Assembly: GCA_034660495.1 (NCBI GenBank)
Contig: JAYEJJ010000278.1
Location: 1-9,261, forward strand
Direction: 5' to 3'
Origin: DATFJZ01 sp034660495
GTDB lineage: Bacteria; Desulfobacterota; Desulfobacteria; Desulfobacterales; Desulfobacteraceae
Length of the DNA stretch: 9,261 bases
Below are positions 1 through 6,951 of this stretch, in pieces (the first letter of the stretch is position 1; every line of letters begins with the position of its first letter). The notes beneath the pieces were generated by a model that saw nothing but the letters and a program-made list of their open reading frames with translations, was not told where the DNA came from and ran no database searches. The position numbers were made by a program, and so were the translations under genes.

Positions 1-147
1 CTCAGAGCCCTCGGCGTGTGGAGTACCTTGGGATGACTATATATTCCAATGTAACGTAGCCACCAATTTTTCTGTGGCTTAGGCTAATCAACCGGGCTTA
101 CAAGTTGCCTTGCAAGCCCCTGAGTCTATAGCTCAGGGGTTGTTGAC
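1..147 (+). mobile_element. Right end of an IS200/IS605-type (TnpB) element, partial
   Basis: The stretch has the layout of the 3' end of a tnpB-carrying IS200/IS605 element, cut by the window edge. A TnpB-like tail frame ends at a TAG at 80-82. Three hairpins follow or overlap it: AGCCAC/GTGGCT (58-63 with 74-79), GGGCTTACAAG/CTTGCAAGCCC (94-104 with 109-119, one mismatch) and CAAGCCCCTGAG/CTCAGGGGTTG (113-124 with 132-142, one bulge). The last hairpin is followed directly by TTGAC (143-147). From family knowledge, elements related to ISDra2 end at a subterminal hairpin plus a TTGAC right cleavage site, with no target duplication or terminal inverted repeats. I place the boundary at 147/148. 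The left end and any tnpA lie outside the window, so the family call is an inference from the right-end architecture. Confidence 0.5.
2..82 (+). CDS. tnpB: C-terminal tail of a TnpB-like RNA-guided nuclease (partial, 5' end outside window)
   Basis: Reading from base 2 gives 26 residues beginning SEPSACGVPW and ending at TAG (80-82). Many TnpB proteins end in a poorly conserved tail after their zinc ribbon, often containing an ACG triplet like this one, with the stop some tens of bases before the right-end hairpin; here the gap from stop to TTGAC is about 60 nt. No catalytic residue or zinc-ribbon cysteine pair falls inside the window, so the assignment rests on position relative to the IS end rather than on domain evidence. 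The other two plus frames stop earlier, at 34-36 and 57-59. It could also be the tail of an unrelated gene or non-coding omega-RNA scaffold only. Confidence 0.35.
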   Translation, partial: SEPSACGVPWDDYIFQCNVATNFSVA

Positions 148-401
148 TTTTTCAATTCAGCAAGCTCTTTCTCAAGCTGGACAATTTTATCTTTATCACT
201 TGTTTCAGGAGCTTCTTTTCCCTCATCTTTTTTCCAGGTGTCTTTTAACTCATCAAATCCAAGGTAAAGCGCAAGTCCTCCTCCAAGCAGAAGAATGGGA
301 GGCAGTGCACCGGTCAGAAGTTGCAAAAACGCTCCAAACCATACAGCAATGCCAATAATACCGAGAAGAGCTGCAACAGCTCCACCAATCAATGTCTTCA
401 T
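126..401 (-). CDS. Small two-helix membrane protein with C-terminal coiled coil; 3' end altered by IS
   Basis: A 91-residue protein with two hydrophobic helices (about residues 4-26 and 30-49) separated by a short Gly/Pro turn, then a charged linker (50-70) and a short heptad-like helix (about 70-85, IVQLEKELAEL). It is probably an inner-membrane protein with a cytoplasmic tail. The start at 401 is supported by a strong AAGGAGG (406-412) 4 nt upstream. The hydrophobic part is reminiscent of small MamI-like membrane proteins, but similarity at this length is weak and I assign no function. The last six residues (STTPEL) and the TAG stop lie inside the putative IS right end (126-147), and the Lys85 codon straddles the boundary. 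The native C-terminus was therefore probably different. The gene is divergent from plsB. Confidence 0.7.
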   Translation of the reverse strand: MKTLIGGAVAALLGIIGIAVWFGAFLQLLTGALPPILLLGGGLALYLGFDELKDTWKKDEGKEAPETSDKDKIVQLEKELAELKKSTTPEL

Positions 402-634
402 AACGCCTCCTTAAAACTAAATAGTTGTAAATGTTAATTTTTTTCTCTTAAAATGTACTTGTTAACTTATTTCAATTTTATATTTCCATCTCAATTATCA
501 TAAGGGATAAACTAAAGCAAGGCAAATTTTAACCCAAAAATATTATATTGCCAATAATCTGATACTTATGATAGTCTGCGTGTTTGCAGATAGAAAAGGC
601 AATGCCGTTCACTTAATCATAATCAGGAAACATT
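402..634. other. AT-rich divergent intergenic spacer
   Basis: This 233-bp spacer separates the minus-strand small membrane protein gene from plsB and must hold both promoters. No ORF of note is present. On the plus strand TATGAT (567-572) resembles a -10 box, but no -35 box lies at proper spacing (TTGCCA at 548-553 is only 13 nt away). A small hairpin TCTGC/GCAGA (575-579 with 586-590) sits just downstream. I see no riboswitch-like structure. Confidence 0.6.
447..475 (-). promoter_or_regulatory. Candidate sigma70-like promoter for the small membrane protein gene
   Basis: On the minus strand TTGAAA (470-475) and TTTAAG (447-452) are separated by 17 nt, placing a start site about 35-40 nt before the ATG at 401. 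The -10 hexamer is a poor match, and the whole 402-634 spacer is AT-rich, so chance matches are likely. Confidence 0.25.
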
Positions 635-3280
635 ATGAAAATATTTTCAGAAATAATAAAAAAAACAAAACACACACTGCAGATGATAAACGAAAAATTC
701 AATAATATAAAGGATAACAGCAGTGATCAGTTTTCCTGTTTTTACCCGGGTACTCAGAGCCTGTTCTTTTCTTACCTGTTCAACAGAATTTTTTCCAGGA
801 TCAAATTGAATAAAAATACAAAAAACAAAGTATTCAAACTCAACGAACAGGGAATTGTTATTTATACAGGAAAATATAAAACCCTGTTTGAATTCCTTTA
901 TTTCAATACCGTATTCAAAAAAGCAGCCCTCCCCTACCCTGAAATTGGATTTGATTTTAATTTTTTCCTGCTCCAGCCTGTAAAAAAAGCGTTTAAAATA
1001 ATCCTGTGGCAGATCATTTATTTTTTTCAGCACTTAAAATTCAAAACGCCTTATGCAAGCGGTTATCTGACCACAGAGCTCACCCGGGGCCGGTCGGGTT
1101 TTGTCTATCTTATTGAAGGAGATGAGTTTTACAAACGATTTGTCAAATCAAAACCAGATCCGTTGTTTCTTTTGATTCAGCTTCAAAACAAAATCAGCAG
1201 GCCAGTTTTCTTTGTCCCAAGTGCCATTGTGTTTTCTTCCAAACCTGTCCGCTCAACCCCTGGTTTTCTGGAAATCTTTCTGGGCAGCAACGAGAAGCCC
1301 GGCAAAATCAGACGGCTGGCCGCAATTTTTAGAAATCCCCGCAAAATCCACGTGGATATATCCGAGCCGGTCAACCTCAGAGAGTTTCTGAACCGGCCGG
1401 ATATCAGGGATCTTGATTCGGTGTATCAGGCCGGCCGGCTGAGATCCTATCTCACAGATCTTTTAAACCGCCAGAGAAGGAGTGTCACAGGGCCGCTTCT
1501 TAAATCCAGGGAGGAACTTACAGAAGAAATCCTTACCAGGGCGCCGCTGCAGAATTTTATGAAGGCCTATGCCAGGGAAAACGGAAAAACCATTGAGCAG
1601 GTTCATAAAAAGGCAGATTCCCATATAAAGGAAATTGCTGCCAACTATAACCTCAATATCATACTGGCCATGAAAAAAATTCTGATCTGGGTGTTTAAAA
1701 ATATTTTTGAAGGACTGGTGGTTGATGAAGAAGGCCTTGACCGGATCAAGGAAGATTCCAAAAAAGCCCCGCTTGTCCTTGTCCCCTGTCATAAAAGCCA
1801 TCTGGACTATCTTTTGCTTTCCTTTGTCATGTTCAACAACAATATGCCCTGCCCCCACATTGCCGCAGGAAAAAATCTGTCTTTCTGGCCCCTGGGTCCA
1901 ATTTTCAGGGGCGGCGGCGCTTTTTTTCTCAGACGTACCTTTAAAGGCGCTGTTCTCTACTCCAGAATATTTGCCGCCTATATTGAAAAACTGCTGGCTG
2001 AAGGATTTAACCTGGAAATTTTCATTGAAGGGGGCAGAAGCCGGACCGGTAAGCTTTTATCTCCAAAACTCGGTTTCCTGTCCATCATCATCAAGGCTTA
2101 CAGGAGAAAGGCATGTGAGGACCTTCTCTTTGTCCCTGTCTATGTGGGGTACGACCGGGTTCTTGAGGAAGATACCTATCTTTATGAAATTGAAGGAGGC
2201 AAGAAAAAACCTGAGAATATATCCGGACTGATCAAAGCCAGAAAGTTCTTAAAGAAAAAATACGGGAAGGTCTATATTAAATTCGGCGAGACCATATCTC
2301 TGGAATCCTATATCAGGGACAAAGGATTTCTTCCCTCACAAATAGATGAAAATACCCATAAAGCCCTGTGCAGGACCATGGGATATAAACTCGTCAATGC
2401 CATCAACCAGATTTCCATTGTCACGCCCCACGGCATCATCGCAGGTGCTGTGCTGAACAGTTTTGGAAATCGGTTTACCAAAAAGGAACTCATGGAAAAG
2501 GTTGAATCCTACATGAATATTTTAACCTTTTTTAACGCAGAACTGGCAGACACTCTTATCATTGATTCTGAGCTGGCGTTTAAAACGGTTCTGGAAAATT
2601 TCATCTCCAGAAAATTTATTGAATTTGCAGACGAGGATGAGGATGAAATTGAAGACACCACAAGGTTTATACTCAAGGACAACAAGAGACCGGTTCTGGA
2701 TTATTATAAAAACAATGCCATCTCCTATTTTATTCCTGCTTCTTATACAGCTGTGGCCATACTTGAAACAGACACATTTCAATTTTCATCCCAGAGCCTT
2801 TTACAGACTCATAATTTTCTGGAAAAATTTTTTATAGATGAATTTTCCTTTAATGAAGAGATCACAGGAGAATACCATATCAGTCAATGTCTAAAAGCGT
2901 TTATGGAAGACGGAATCATTGTCCCGGCCAATAAAATGGAGGACAGGTACAACCTTACCTCAGAAGGGTTTAGGAAATTAAAATGTTTTTCCGGTTTTTT
3001 AAAGCCTTTTCTGGAATCTTATAAAACAGCCCTTGAGTATTTTGAAAAATATCCGGAAGACAAACACGCATCAAAGGACAGGATCAAAAAAATTCAGAGT
3101 CTGGGCATTAAGATGTACAAACGCCAGGAAATTCAGCTCAAGGAATCCCTGTCCAAGATAAATTATATCAATGCATGCCGTTTTTTTATGAAAAACGGTG
3201 TCACCGGCATGGAGGACAAGGAAGAAATTACCAGATACAAGGAAACAATTGAAAAACTTTTAAAATTTACCACATTCTGA
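635..3280 (+). CDS. plsB: Glycerol-3-phosphate 1-O-acyltransferase (PlsB type)
   Basis: This enzyme catalyses the first acylation of sn-glycerol-3-phosphate, giving lysophosphatidate for membrane phospholipid synthesis at the inner membrane. The product is 881 residues, longer than E. coli PlsB (about 807), mainly through a basic N-terminal stretch. All acyltransferase blocks are visible: I, H386-KSHL-D391 (HX4D catalytic motif); II, GGGAFFLRRTF (426-436); III, FIEGGRSRTGK (463-473), which binds the glycerol phosphate; IV, FVPVYVGYD (499-507). The segment HIAAGKNLSFWPLGPIFR before block II is also PlsB-like. The C-terminal third carries the helical region typical of PlsB (for example YYKNNAISYFIPAS) and is absent from PlsC-type enzymes. 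The start at 635 has AGGA (625-628) 6 nt upstream. It is the first gene of the five-gene run; its TGA lies 2 nt before the next ATG. Confidence 0.93.
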   Translation: MKIFSEIIKKTKHTLQMINEKFNNIKDNSSDQFSCFYPGTQSLFFSYLFNRIFSRIKLNKNTKNKVFKLNEQGIVIYTGKYKTLFEFLYFNTVFKKAALPYPEIGFDFNFFLLQPVKKAFKIILWQIIYFFQHLKFKTPYASGYLTTELTRGRSGFVYLIEGDEFYKRFVKSKPDPLFLLIQLQNKISRPVFFVPSAIVFSSKPVRSTPGFLEIFLGSNEKPGKIRRLAAIFRNPRKIHVDISEPVNLREFLNRPDIRDLDSVYQAGRLRSYLTDLLNRQRRSVTGPLLKSREELTEEILTRAPLQNFMKAYARENGKTIEQVHKKADSHIKEIAANYNLNIILAMKKILIWVFKNIFEGLVVDEEGLDRIKEDSKKAPLVLVPCHKSHLDYLLLSFVMFNNNMPCPHIAAGKNLSFWPLGPIFRGGGAFFLRRTFKGAVLYSRIFAAYIEKLLAEGFNLEIFIEGGRSRTGKLLSPKLGFLSIIIKAYRRKACEDLLFVPVYVGYDRVLEEDTYLYEIEGGKKKPENISGLIKARKFLKKKYGKVYIKFGETISLESYIRDKGFLPSQIDENTHKALCRTMGYKLVNAINQISIVTPHGIIAGAVLNSFGNRFTKKELMEKVESYMNILTFFNAELADTLIIDSELAFKTVLENFISRKFIEFADEDEDEIEDTTRFILKDNKRPVLDYYKNNAISYFIPASYTAVAILETDTFQFSSQSLLQTHNFLEKFFIDEFSFNEEITGEYHISQCLKAFMEDGIIVPANKMEDRYNLTSEGFRKLKCFSGFLKPFLESYKTALEYFEKYPEDKHASKDRIKKIQSLGIKMYKRQEIQLKESLSKINYINACRFFMKNGVTGMEDKEEITRYKETIEKLLKFTTF

Positions 3281-3282
3281 TT

Positions 3283-5028
3283 ATGAAAGCCTTAATTCTC
3301 GCAGCCGGTTTTGGAATACGGCTGCTCCCATATACATCAGTGACACCCAAGCCCATGTTTAGTCTCAACAAAAGACCCATACTTGACATCACTGTGGAAA
3401 AACTTTTGAAAGCCGGATTTGAAGAAATCTATATCAATACCCACCATCTTCACGAGAAAATCAAAGCTTTTATCCAAAGCAGAGATTTTCCAGGCCGAAT
3501 CAGGGTTGTTCATGAACCAGACATCCTTGGAACCGGCGGTGCCATCAAAAATGTTGAAGATTTTATGAAAGAAGACCCTTTTCTTGTTATCAACAGTGAT
3601 ATTTTTTCTGACATTGATTTGTCTGATGTATGGCATTTTCATTTAAAAGGATCATGGCCGGTCACGCTTGTCATGCATGATTTCAAAAGATTCAACACCG
3701 TTGAGGTAAATGAAGATTTTTATGTCACCAATTTCCATGAAAAAAAATTTATCCCGGTCAGAAACAATAAAGCCCTTGCCTTTACCGGCATTCAGGTGGT
3801 TTCCCCCCAGATCTATAAAGCCATGCCGGATACAGACCGATTTTCAAGTATTGATATATATAAAGTCCTTTTAAGGCAAAAAAACGCTGTAAAGGCCTAT
3901 GTCTGCAAAAAAACATACTGGTGTGATATCGGAACCCCGGACAGCTACTCAAAGGCATCAGCCCTGCTTACGGCTGCCCAGTGCTGCAAATCAGAGGATA
4001 CGCTGAACATCCGTATGAAAAAGATTGCCGGAGACGGGTCGGACCGATCCTGGCGCCGGGCTGTTTTTAAGGATAAATCCTTTGTGATTGTTGACCACGG
4101 CATCCAGGCAGAAAACCGGGAAAAAAATGAGGTAAATGCTTTTGTTGCCATTGGCAGTCACCTTTTCAGTCAAAGAATTCCTGTCCCTGAAATTAAAAAT
4201 CATGATATGTTTTCGGGTATCGTGGTAATGGAGGATCTGGGAGACACCCATCTTTCACATATCATAAACAAAGAATTTTCTGATGAAAAAAGGCTGAACT
4301 GGTATAAAAGGGTCTGTGATCTGGCTATTGAATTTTCTCTTAACGGAATAAAAGGGTTTGATTTAGAGTGGACATACCAGACACCAAGGTATTCAAAACA
4401 GATGATCCTTGAAAAAGAGTGTCAATACTTTATGGATGCCTTTGTTAACCAGTATTCAGGCCTGGATTATAAATTTGAAGATTTAAAACCCGAGTTTGAA
4501 TTTATTGCAGACCAGGCCCTGGAACATGCCTTTACAGGTTTAATGCACAGAGATCTTCAGTCCAGAAATATCATGGTTAAAAACAACCAATTGTTTTTCA
4601 TTGATTTTCAGGCGGCACGGAAAGGACCGCTTCAGTATGACCTGGCATCTCTTTTTATTGATCCCTATGTTGCGCTGTCTGCCCCTCTGCAGCAGGAACT
4701 TCTGCAGTATTCAGCAGAAACGATAAGTCGTCTTACAGGATTTGACAGTCATATGTTTATAAAAGGATTCAGATACTGCGCTTTGACAAGGAACATGCAG
4801 ATACTGGGGGCATTTTCCCATTTAAGCCAAAACTGCGGCAAGCCTTTTTTCAAACAATTTATTCCTTTGGCAGTCAAAACACTTGAAAAGGGAATCCAGT
4901 TTTTAAACATTCAAAAACTCAAACATCTCAACGAGTTAATCCGGGAGATTTCCTGTTCCCCCTCTTTTTACAACAGCCATATTCCCATGCAGCCCATAAA
5001 AACAACCCATAACGAGATTACCCTTTAA
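3283..5028 (+). CDS. Fused sugar-1-phosphate nucleotidyltransferase / APH-fold sugar kinase (MurU-AmgK-like)
   Basis: A 581-residue bifunctional protein. Residues 1 to about 235 are a nucleotidyltransferase: LAAGFGIRLLPYTSVTPKPM near the N-terminus is the GxGxR...PKP nucleotide-binding loop, GTGGA is at 83-87 and NSD (104-106) contains the metal-binding Asp. Residues from about 250 to 530 are an aminoglycoside-phosphotransferase-fold kinase with H422-R-D424 and N429 in the catalytic loop and IDFQ (D441) as the DFG equivalent. In Pseudomonas, AmgK phosphorylates MurNAc/GlcNAc at C1 and MurU makes UDP-MurNAc, so this fusion would carry out both steps of MurNAc salvage into peptidoglycan precursor; the length is close to the sum of the two. 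The exact sugar is inferred; a mannose or heptose pathway remains possible. The start is 2 nt after the plsB stop with no clear Shine-Dalgarno, suggesting translational coupling. Confidence 0.8.
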   Translation: MKALILAAGFGIRLLPYTSVTPKPMFSLNKRPILDITVEKLLKAGFEEIYINTHHLHEKIKAFIQSRDFPGRIRVVHEPDILGTGGAIKNVEDFMKEDPFLVINSDIFSDIDLSDVWHFHLKGSWPVTLVMHDFKRFNTVEVNEDFYVTNFHEKKFIPVRNNKALAFTGIQVVSPQIYKAMPDTDRFSSIDIYKVLLRQKNAVKAYVCKKTYWCDIGTPDSYSKASALLTAAQCCKSEDTLNIRMKKIAGDGSDRSWRRAVFKDKSFVIVDHGIQAENREKNEVNAFVAIGSHLFSQRIPVPEIKNHDMFSGIVVMEDLGDTHLSHIINKEFSDEKRLNWYKRVCDLAIEFSLNGIKGFDLEWTYQTPRYSKQMILEKECQYFMDAFVNQYSGLDYKFEDLKPEFEFIADQALEHAFTGLMHRDLQSRNIMVKNNQLFFIDFQAARKGPLQYDLASLFIDPYVALSAPLQQELLQYSAETISRLTGFDSHMFIKGFRYCALTRNMQILGAFSHLSQNCGKPFFKQFIPLAVKTLEKGIQFLNIQKLKHLNELIREISCSPSFYNSHIPMQPIKTTHNEITL

Positions 5029-5048
5029 ACAATAAAAAAGGACTTAAA

Positions 5049-5876
5049 ATGAAACCCATCAATCTTATGATAAACGGTCTGCCAGGAAACGTAACTGCCA
5101 CCATTGCTGCCCATGCAGCAGATGACAGCCGTTTTTCCCTTGTCCCTTTTTCCCTGACAGGGCCTGAAATTGAAACAGAGTTTTTCATGGTCGGAAAAGA
5201 AAAAATTTCTCTTTTAAAACCGGATACGCGGAAAAAATGTATTCAACAGATAAAATCAGAGGTTACCGATTTCATCACCATTGATTTTACTCACCCCACA
5301 GCGGTTAATGACAATGCCCTGTTTTATACAGAAAACAATCTCCCCTTTGTCATGGGGACCACCGGGGGAGACAGGGAAAAACTTGCAGAAACGGTTTTAA
5401 AAGGATCGGTTCCTGCGGTGATTGCCCCCAACATGGCCAAACAGATCGTTGGATTTCAGGCCATGATGGACTATGCCTCAGAAACATTTCCCGATCTTTT
5501 CAAAGGATTCTCCCTTACCATTGAGGAAAGCCACCAAAAGGGCAAGGCTGATACCAGCGGTACAGCCAGGGCCATGGTTAAATACTTCAACCGCCTGGGC
5601 ATCCCGTTTTCAGAAGAAAATATTGTCAGGGAACGGGATCCTGACGTACAAAAAAACACATGGGAAATTCCAGAAGAACATCTTGCCGGTCACGGATGGC
5701 ACACCTATACGTTGACATCCCCTGACAAATCGGTATTTTTTCAGTTCAAACACAATATCAACGGCAGGGAAATATATGTTAAGGGCACTTTTGACGGGGC
5801 CATGTTCCTCAATAAAAAAGTAAACCAGGGCGCAGCCGGAAAAATCTTTACCATGATTGATGTCCTCAAAGGCTGA
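5049..5876 (+). CDS. dapB: 4-hydroxy-tetrahydrodipicolinate reductase, plant-type DapB
   Basis: This enzyme reduces the product of DapA with NAD(P)H on the route to meso-diaminopimelate and lysine, in the cytoplasm. The product is 275 residues. The N-terminal Rossmann loop is NGLPGN (9-14); MGTTGGDR (102-109) lines the nucleotide and substrate pocket. The catalytic segment is ESHQKGKADTSGTA (160-173), with H162 and K166 as the likely catalytic His and Lys and SGT (170-172) binding substrate carboxylate. This segment aligns without gaps to the plant form (ESHQ..K.D.SGTA) rather than the E. coli form (EAHH..K.DAPSGTA). Later segments such as EEHLAGHGWHTYTLTSPD are also plant-like. AAGGA (5038-5042) lies 6 nt before the ATG. 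It is third in the envelope operon, 20 nt after the salvage fusion gene. Confidence 0.92.
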   Translation: MKPINLMINGLPGNVTATIAAHAADDSRFSLVPFSLTGPEIETEFFMVGKEKISLLKPDTRKKCIQQIKSEVTDFITIDFTHPTAVNDNALFYTENNLPFVMGTTGGDREKLAETVLKGSVPAVIAPNMAKQIVGFQAMMDYASETFPDLFKGFSLTIEESHQKGKADTSGTARAMVKYFNRLGIPFSEENIVRERDPDVQKNTWEIPEEHLAGHGWHTYTLTSPDKSVFFQFKHNINGREIYVKGTFDGAMFLNKKVNQGAAGKIFTMIDVLKG

Positions 5877-5893
5877 ATCTTTCGGGAATAAAA

Positions 5894-6388
5894 ATGAGCA
5901 CCTATTATAAAATTCTGCTTGGCATCATTGTGCTTGTCTATTTCATAAGCCCCATTGATATTATTCCGGACATTTTTATTCCCTATCTGGGGTGGATTGA
6001 TGATACCTTTCTCATCGGGCTTTTTCTGTATTATCTGAAATTCGGCCGGCTCCCTGATTTTTTAAGCAAAAAGAAAAAAAGCGCATCAAAAAACTGGAAC
6101 CGCACCAGTACAGAAAACCAGCAAAACAGAGCCGATGATTTCAACAGATTTAAAAATGCCGAAGACACCCGAAATAGGAAAAAATCCCGGTCCGCAGACA
6201 AAAAACCCGAAGATATCCTCGGGGTAAAAAAAGGGGCCTCAAAGGAAGAAATCAGGGCAGCTTACAGAAAAGCGGTCAAAGACTACCACCCGGACCGGGT
6301 GGCCCACCTGGGCAAGGAATTCCAGGAGCTTGCCAATAAAAAATTCCTTGAAATCAAATCTGCCTATGATACTCTGATGAACACATGA
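5894..6388 (+). CDS. Membrane-anchored DUF1232 / C-terminal J-domain protein
   Basis: A 164-residue protein. The N-terminal part (about 5-55) is a YkvA-like DUF1232 segment with the hallmark YFISPIDIIPDIFIPYLGWIDD, forming one or two membrane-associated helices. A basic, Asn/Lys/Arg-rich linker follows (about 56-105). Residues about 107-163 form a J domain: ILGVKKGASKEEIRAAYR, then the H132-P-D134 tripeptide that stimulates DnaK ATPase, then the final helix ending at SAYDTLM. It probably recruits DnaK to the inner membrane; the client is unknown. There is no Gly/Phe or zinc-finger region, so it is not DnaJ itself. A weak GGGA lies 5 nt upstream of the ATG and the gene starts 17 nt after dapB. 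Its TGA overlaps the next ATG (ATGA). Confidence 0.85.
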   Translation: MSTYYKILLGIIVLVYFISPIDIIPDIFIPYLGWIDDTFLIGLFLYYLKFGRLPDFLSKKKKSASKNWNRTSTENQQNRADDFNRFKNAEDTRNRKKSRSADKKPEDILGVKKGASKEEIRAAYRKAVKDYHPDRVAHLGKEFQELANKKFLEIKSAYDTLMNT

Positions 6389-6951
6389 AAAAACCAAAGG
6401 GATACAAGGCCATGAACCTGCCCAACCATCAGCAATGTTATGCCCTTATTGAAAAAATGGAAATGCTGCCCCATATTATTGCCCATTCTGAAATGGTAGA
6501 AAGGATTGCATCGCTTCTGGCCGCCCAGCTGCACCCCCTTAATCCAGCAATTGATATTCATCTGACAGAATCTTCCGCCCTGCTCCACGATATTACCAAA
6601 ACACGCAGCTTTATAACCAATGAGGCCCATGCCGAAACCGGCGGCGAACTTTTAACAGAACTGGGATACCCTGAAACAGGCGAAATCATCCGCCAGCACG
6701 TGATCCTTGACCATTACACCATGGATATGCCTGTAACCGAAGCTGAAATTGTCAACTATTCCGATAAAAGAGTGCTGCATGACGTCATCGTATCCCTTGA
6801 CAAACGGATGGCGTATATCCTTGTCAAATACGGCACCAGTCCTGAGTATACCGAGCGCATAAAAAAGCTCTGGGGACAGACCAGGCAGCTGGAAAAAAAA
6901 ATCTTTCTGAAAATTGAGCTCACACCGGAACAGGTTCCTGATATGATTTAA
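6385..6951 (+). CDS. HD-domain (HDIG-like) phosphohydrolase, substrate unknown
   Basis: A 188-residue cytoplasmic protein that is almost entirely one HD domain. Candidate metal ligands are H34 (IIAHSEMV), H68-D69 (SALLHDITK), H82 and H105, and a later Asp in NYSDKRV, which matches the order in small HDIG hydrolases. Members of this superfamily act on nucleotides, phosphate esters or tRNA ends; nothing here fixes the substrate. The ATG at 6385 overlaps the preceding stop (ATGA). Met10 at 6412 is an alternative start preceded by GGGA with 9-nt spacing, and the protein from there (MNLPNHQQC) looks like a natural N-terminus. It is the last gene of the operon, convergent with the kinase locus, with no obvious terminator behind it. 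Confidence 0.85.
   Translation: MKKPKGYKAMNLPNHQQCYALIEKMEMLPHIIAHSEMVERIASLLAAQLHPLNPAIDIHLTESSALLHDITKTRSFITNEAHAETGGELLTELGYPETGEIIRQHVILDHYTMDMPVTEAEIVNYSDKRVLHDVIVSLDKRMAYILVKYGTSPEYTERIKKLWGQTRQLEKKIFLKIELTPEQVPDMI

Larger units (their letters stand above)
1..167 (+). ncRNA. Putative omega-RNA (reRNA): scaffold through IS end plus guide
   Basis: In TnpB systems the guide RNA overlaps the 3' part of tnpB, runs through the right-end hairpins and takes its guide from the DNA just past the IS boundary. Here the scaffold would be at most 1-147 (5' end unknown, possibly left of the window). The guide would be about 148-167, starting with five T residues and lying inside the flanking minus-strand gene. 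Hairpins at 58-79, 94-119 and 113-142 are visible; the last two share bases 113-119 and cannot both form. The call depends on the IS assignment. Confidence 0.35.

Noticed and set aside
113..152. Hairpin at 113-142 followed by TTTTT (148-152) as an intrinsic terminator
   Set aside because: TTGTTGAC separates the stem from the T run and the layout fits an IS right end better; termination activity cannot be excluded.
110..358. Plus-strand 82-codon ORF opposite the small membrane protein gene
   Set aside because: It is antisense to a gene with a strong ribosome-binding site and clear membrane helices, and it has no Shine-Dalgarno of its own.
1707..2231. 174-codon plus-strand ORF inside plsB
   Set aside because: It is the +1 shadow of the plsB acyltransferase core, whose conserved motifs are all in the plsB frame.
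4981..5048. Lysine riboswitch or attenuator before dapB
   Set aside because: Only 20 nt separate dapB from the preceding stop, too short for a riboswitch, and no stem-loop with a T run is visible.
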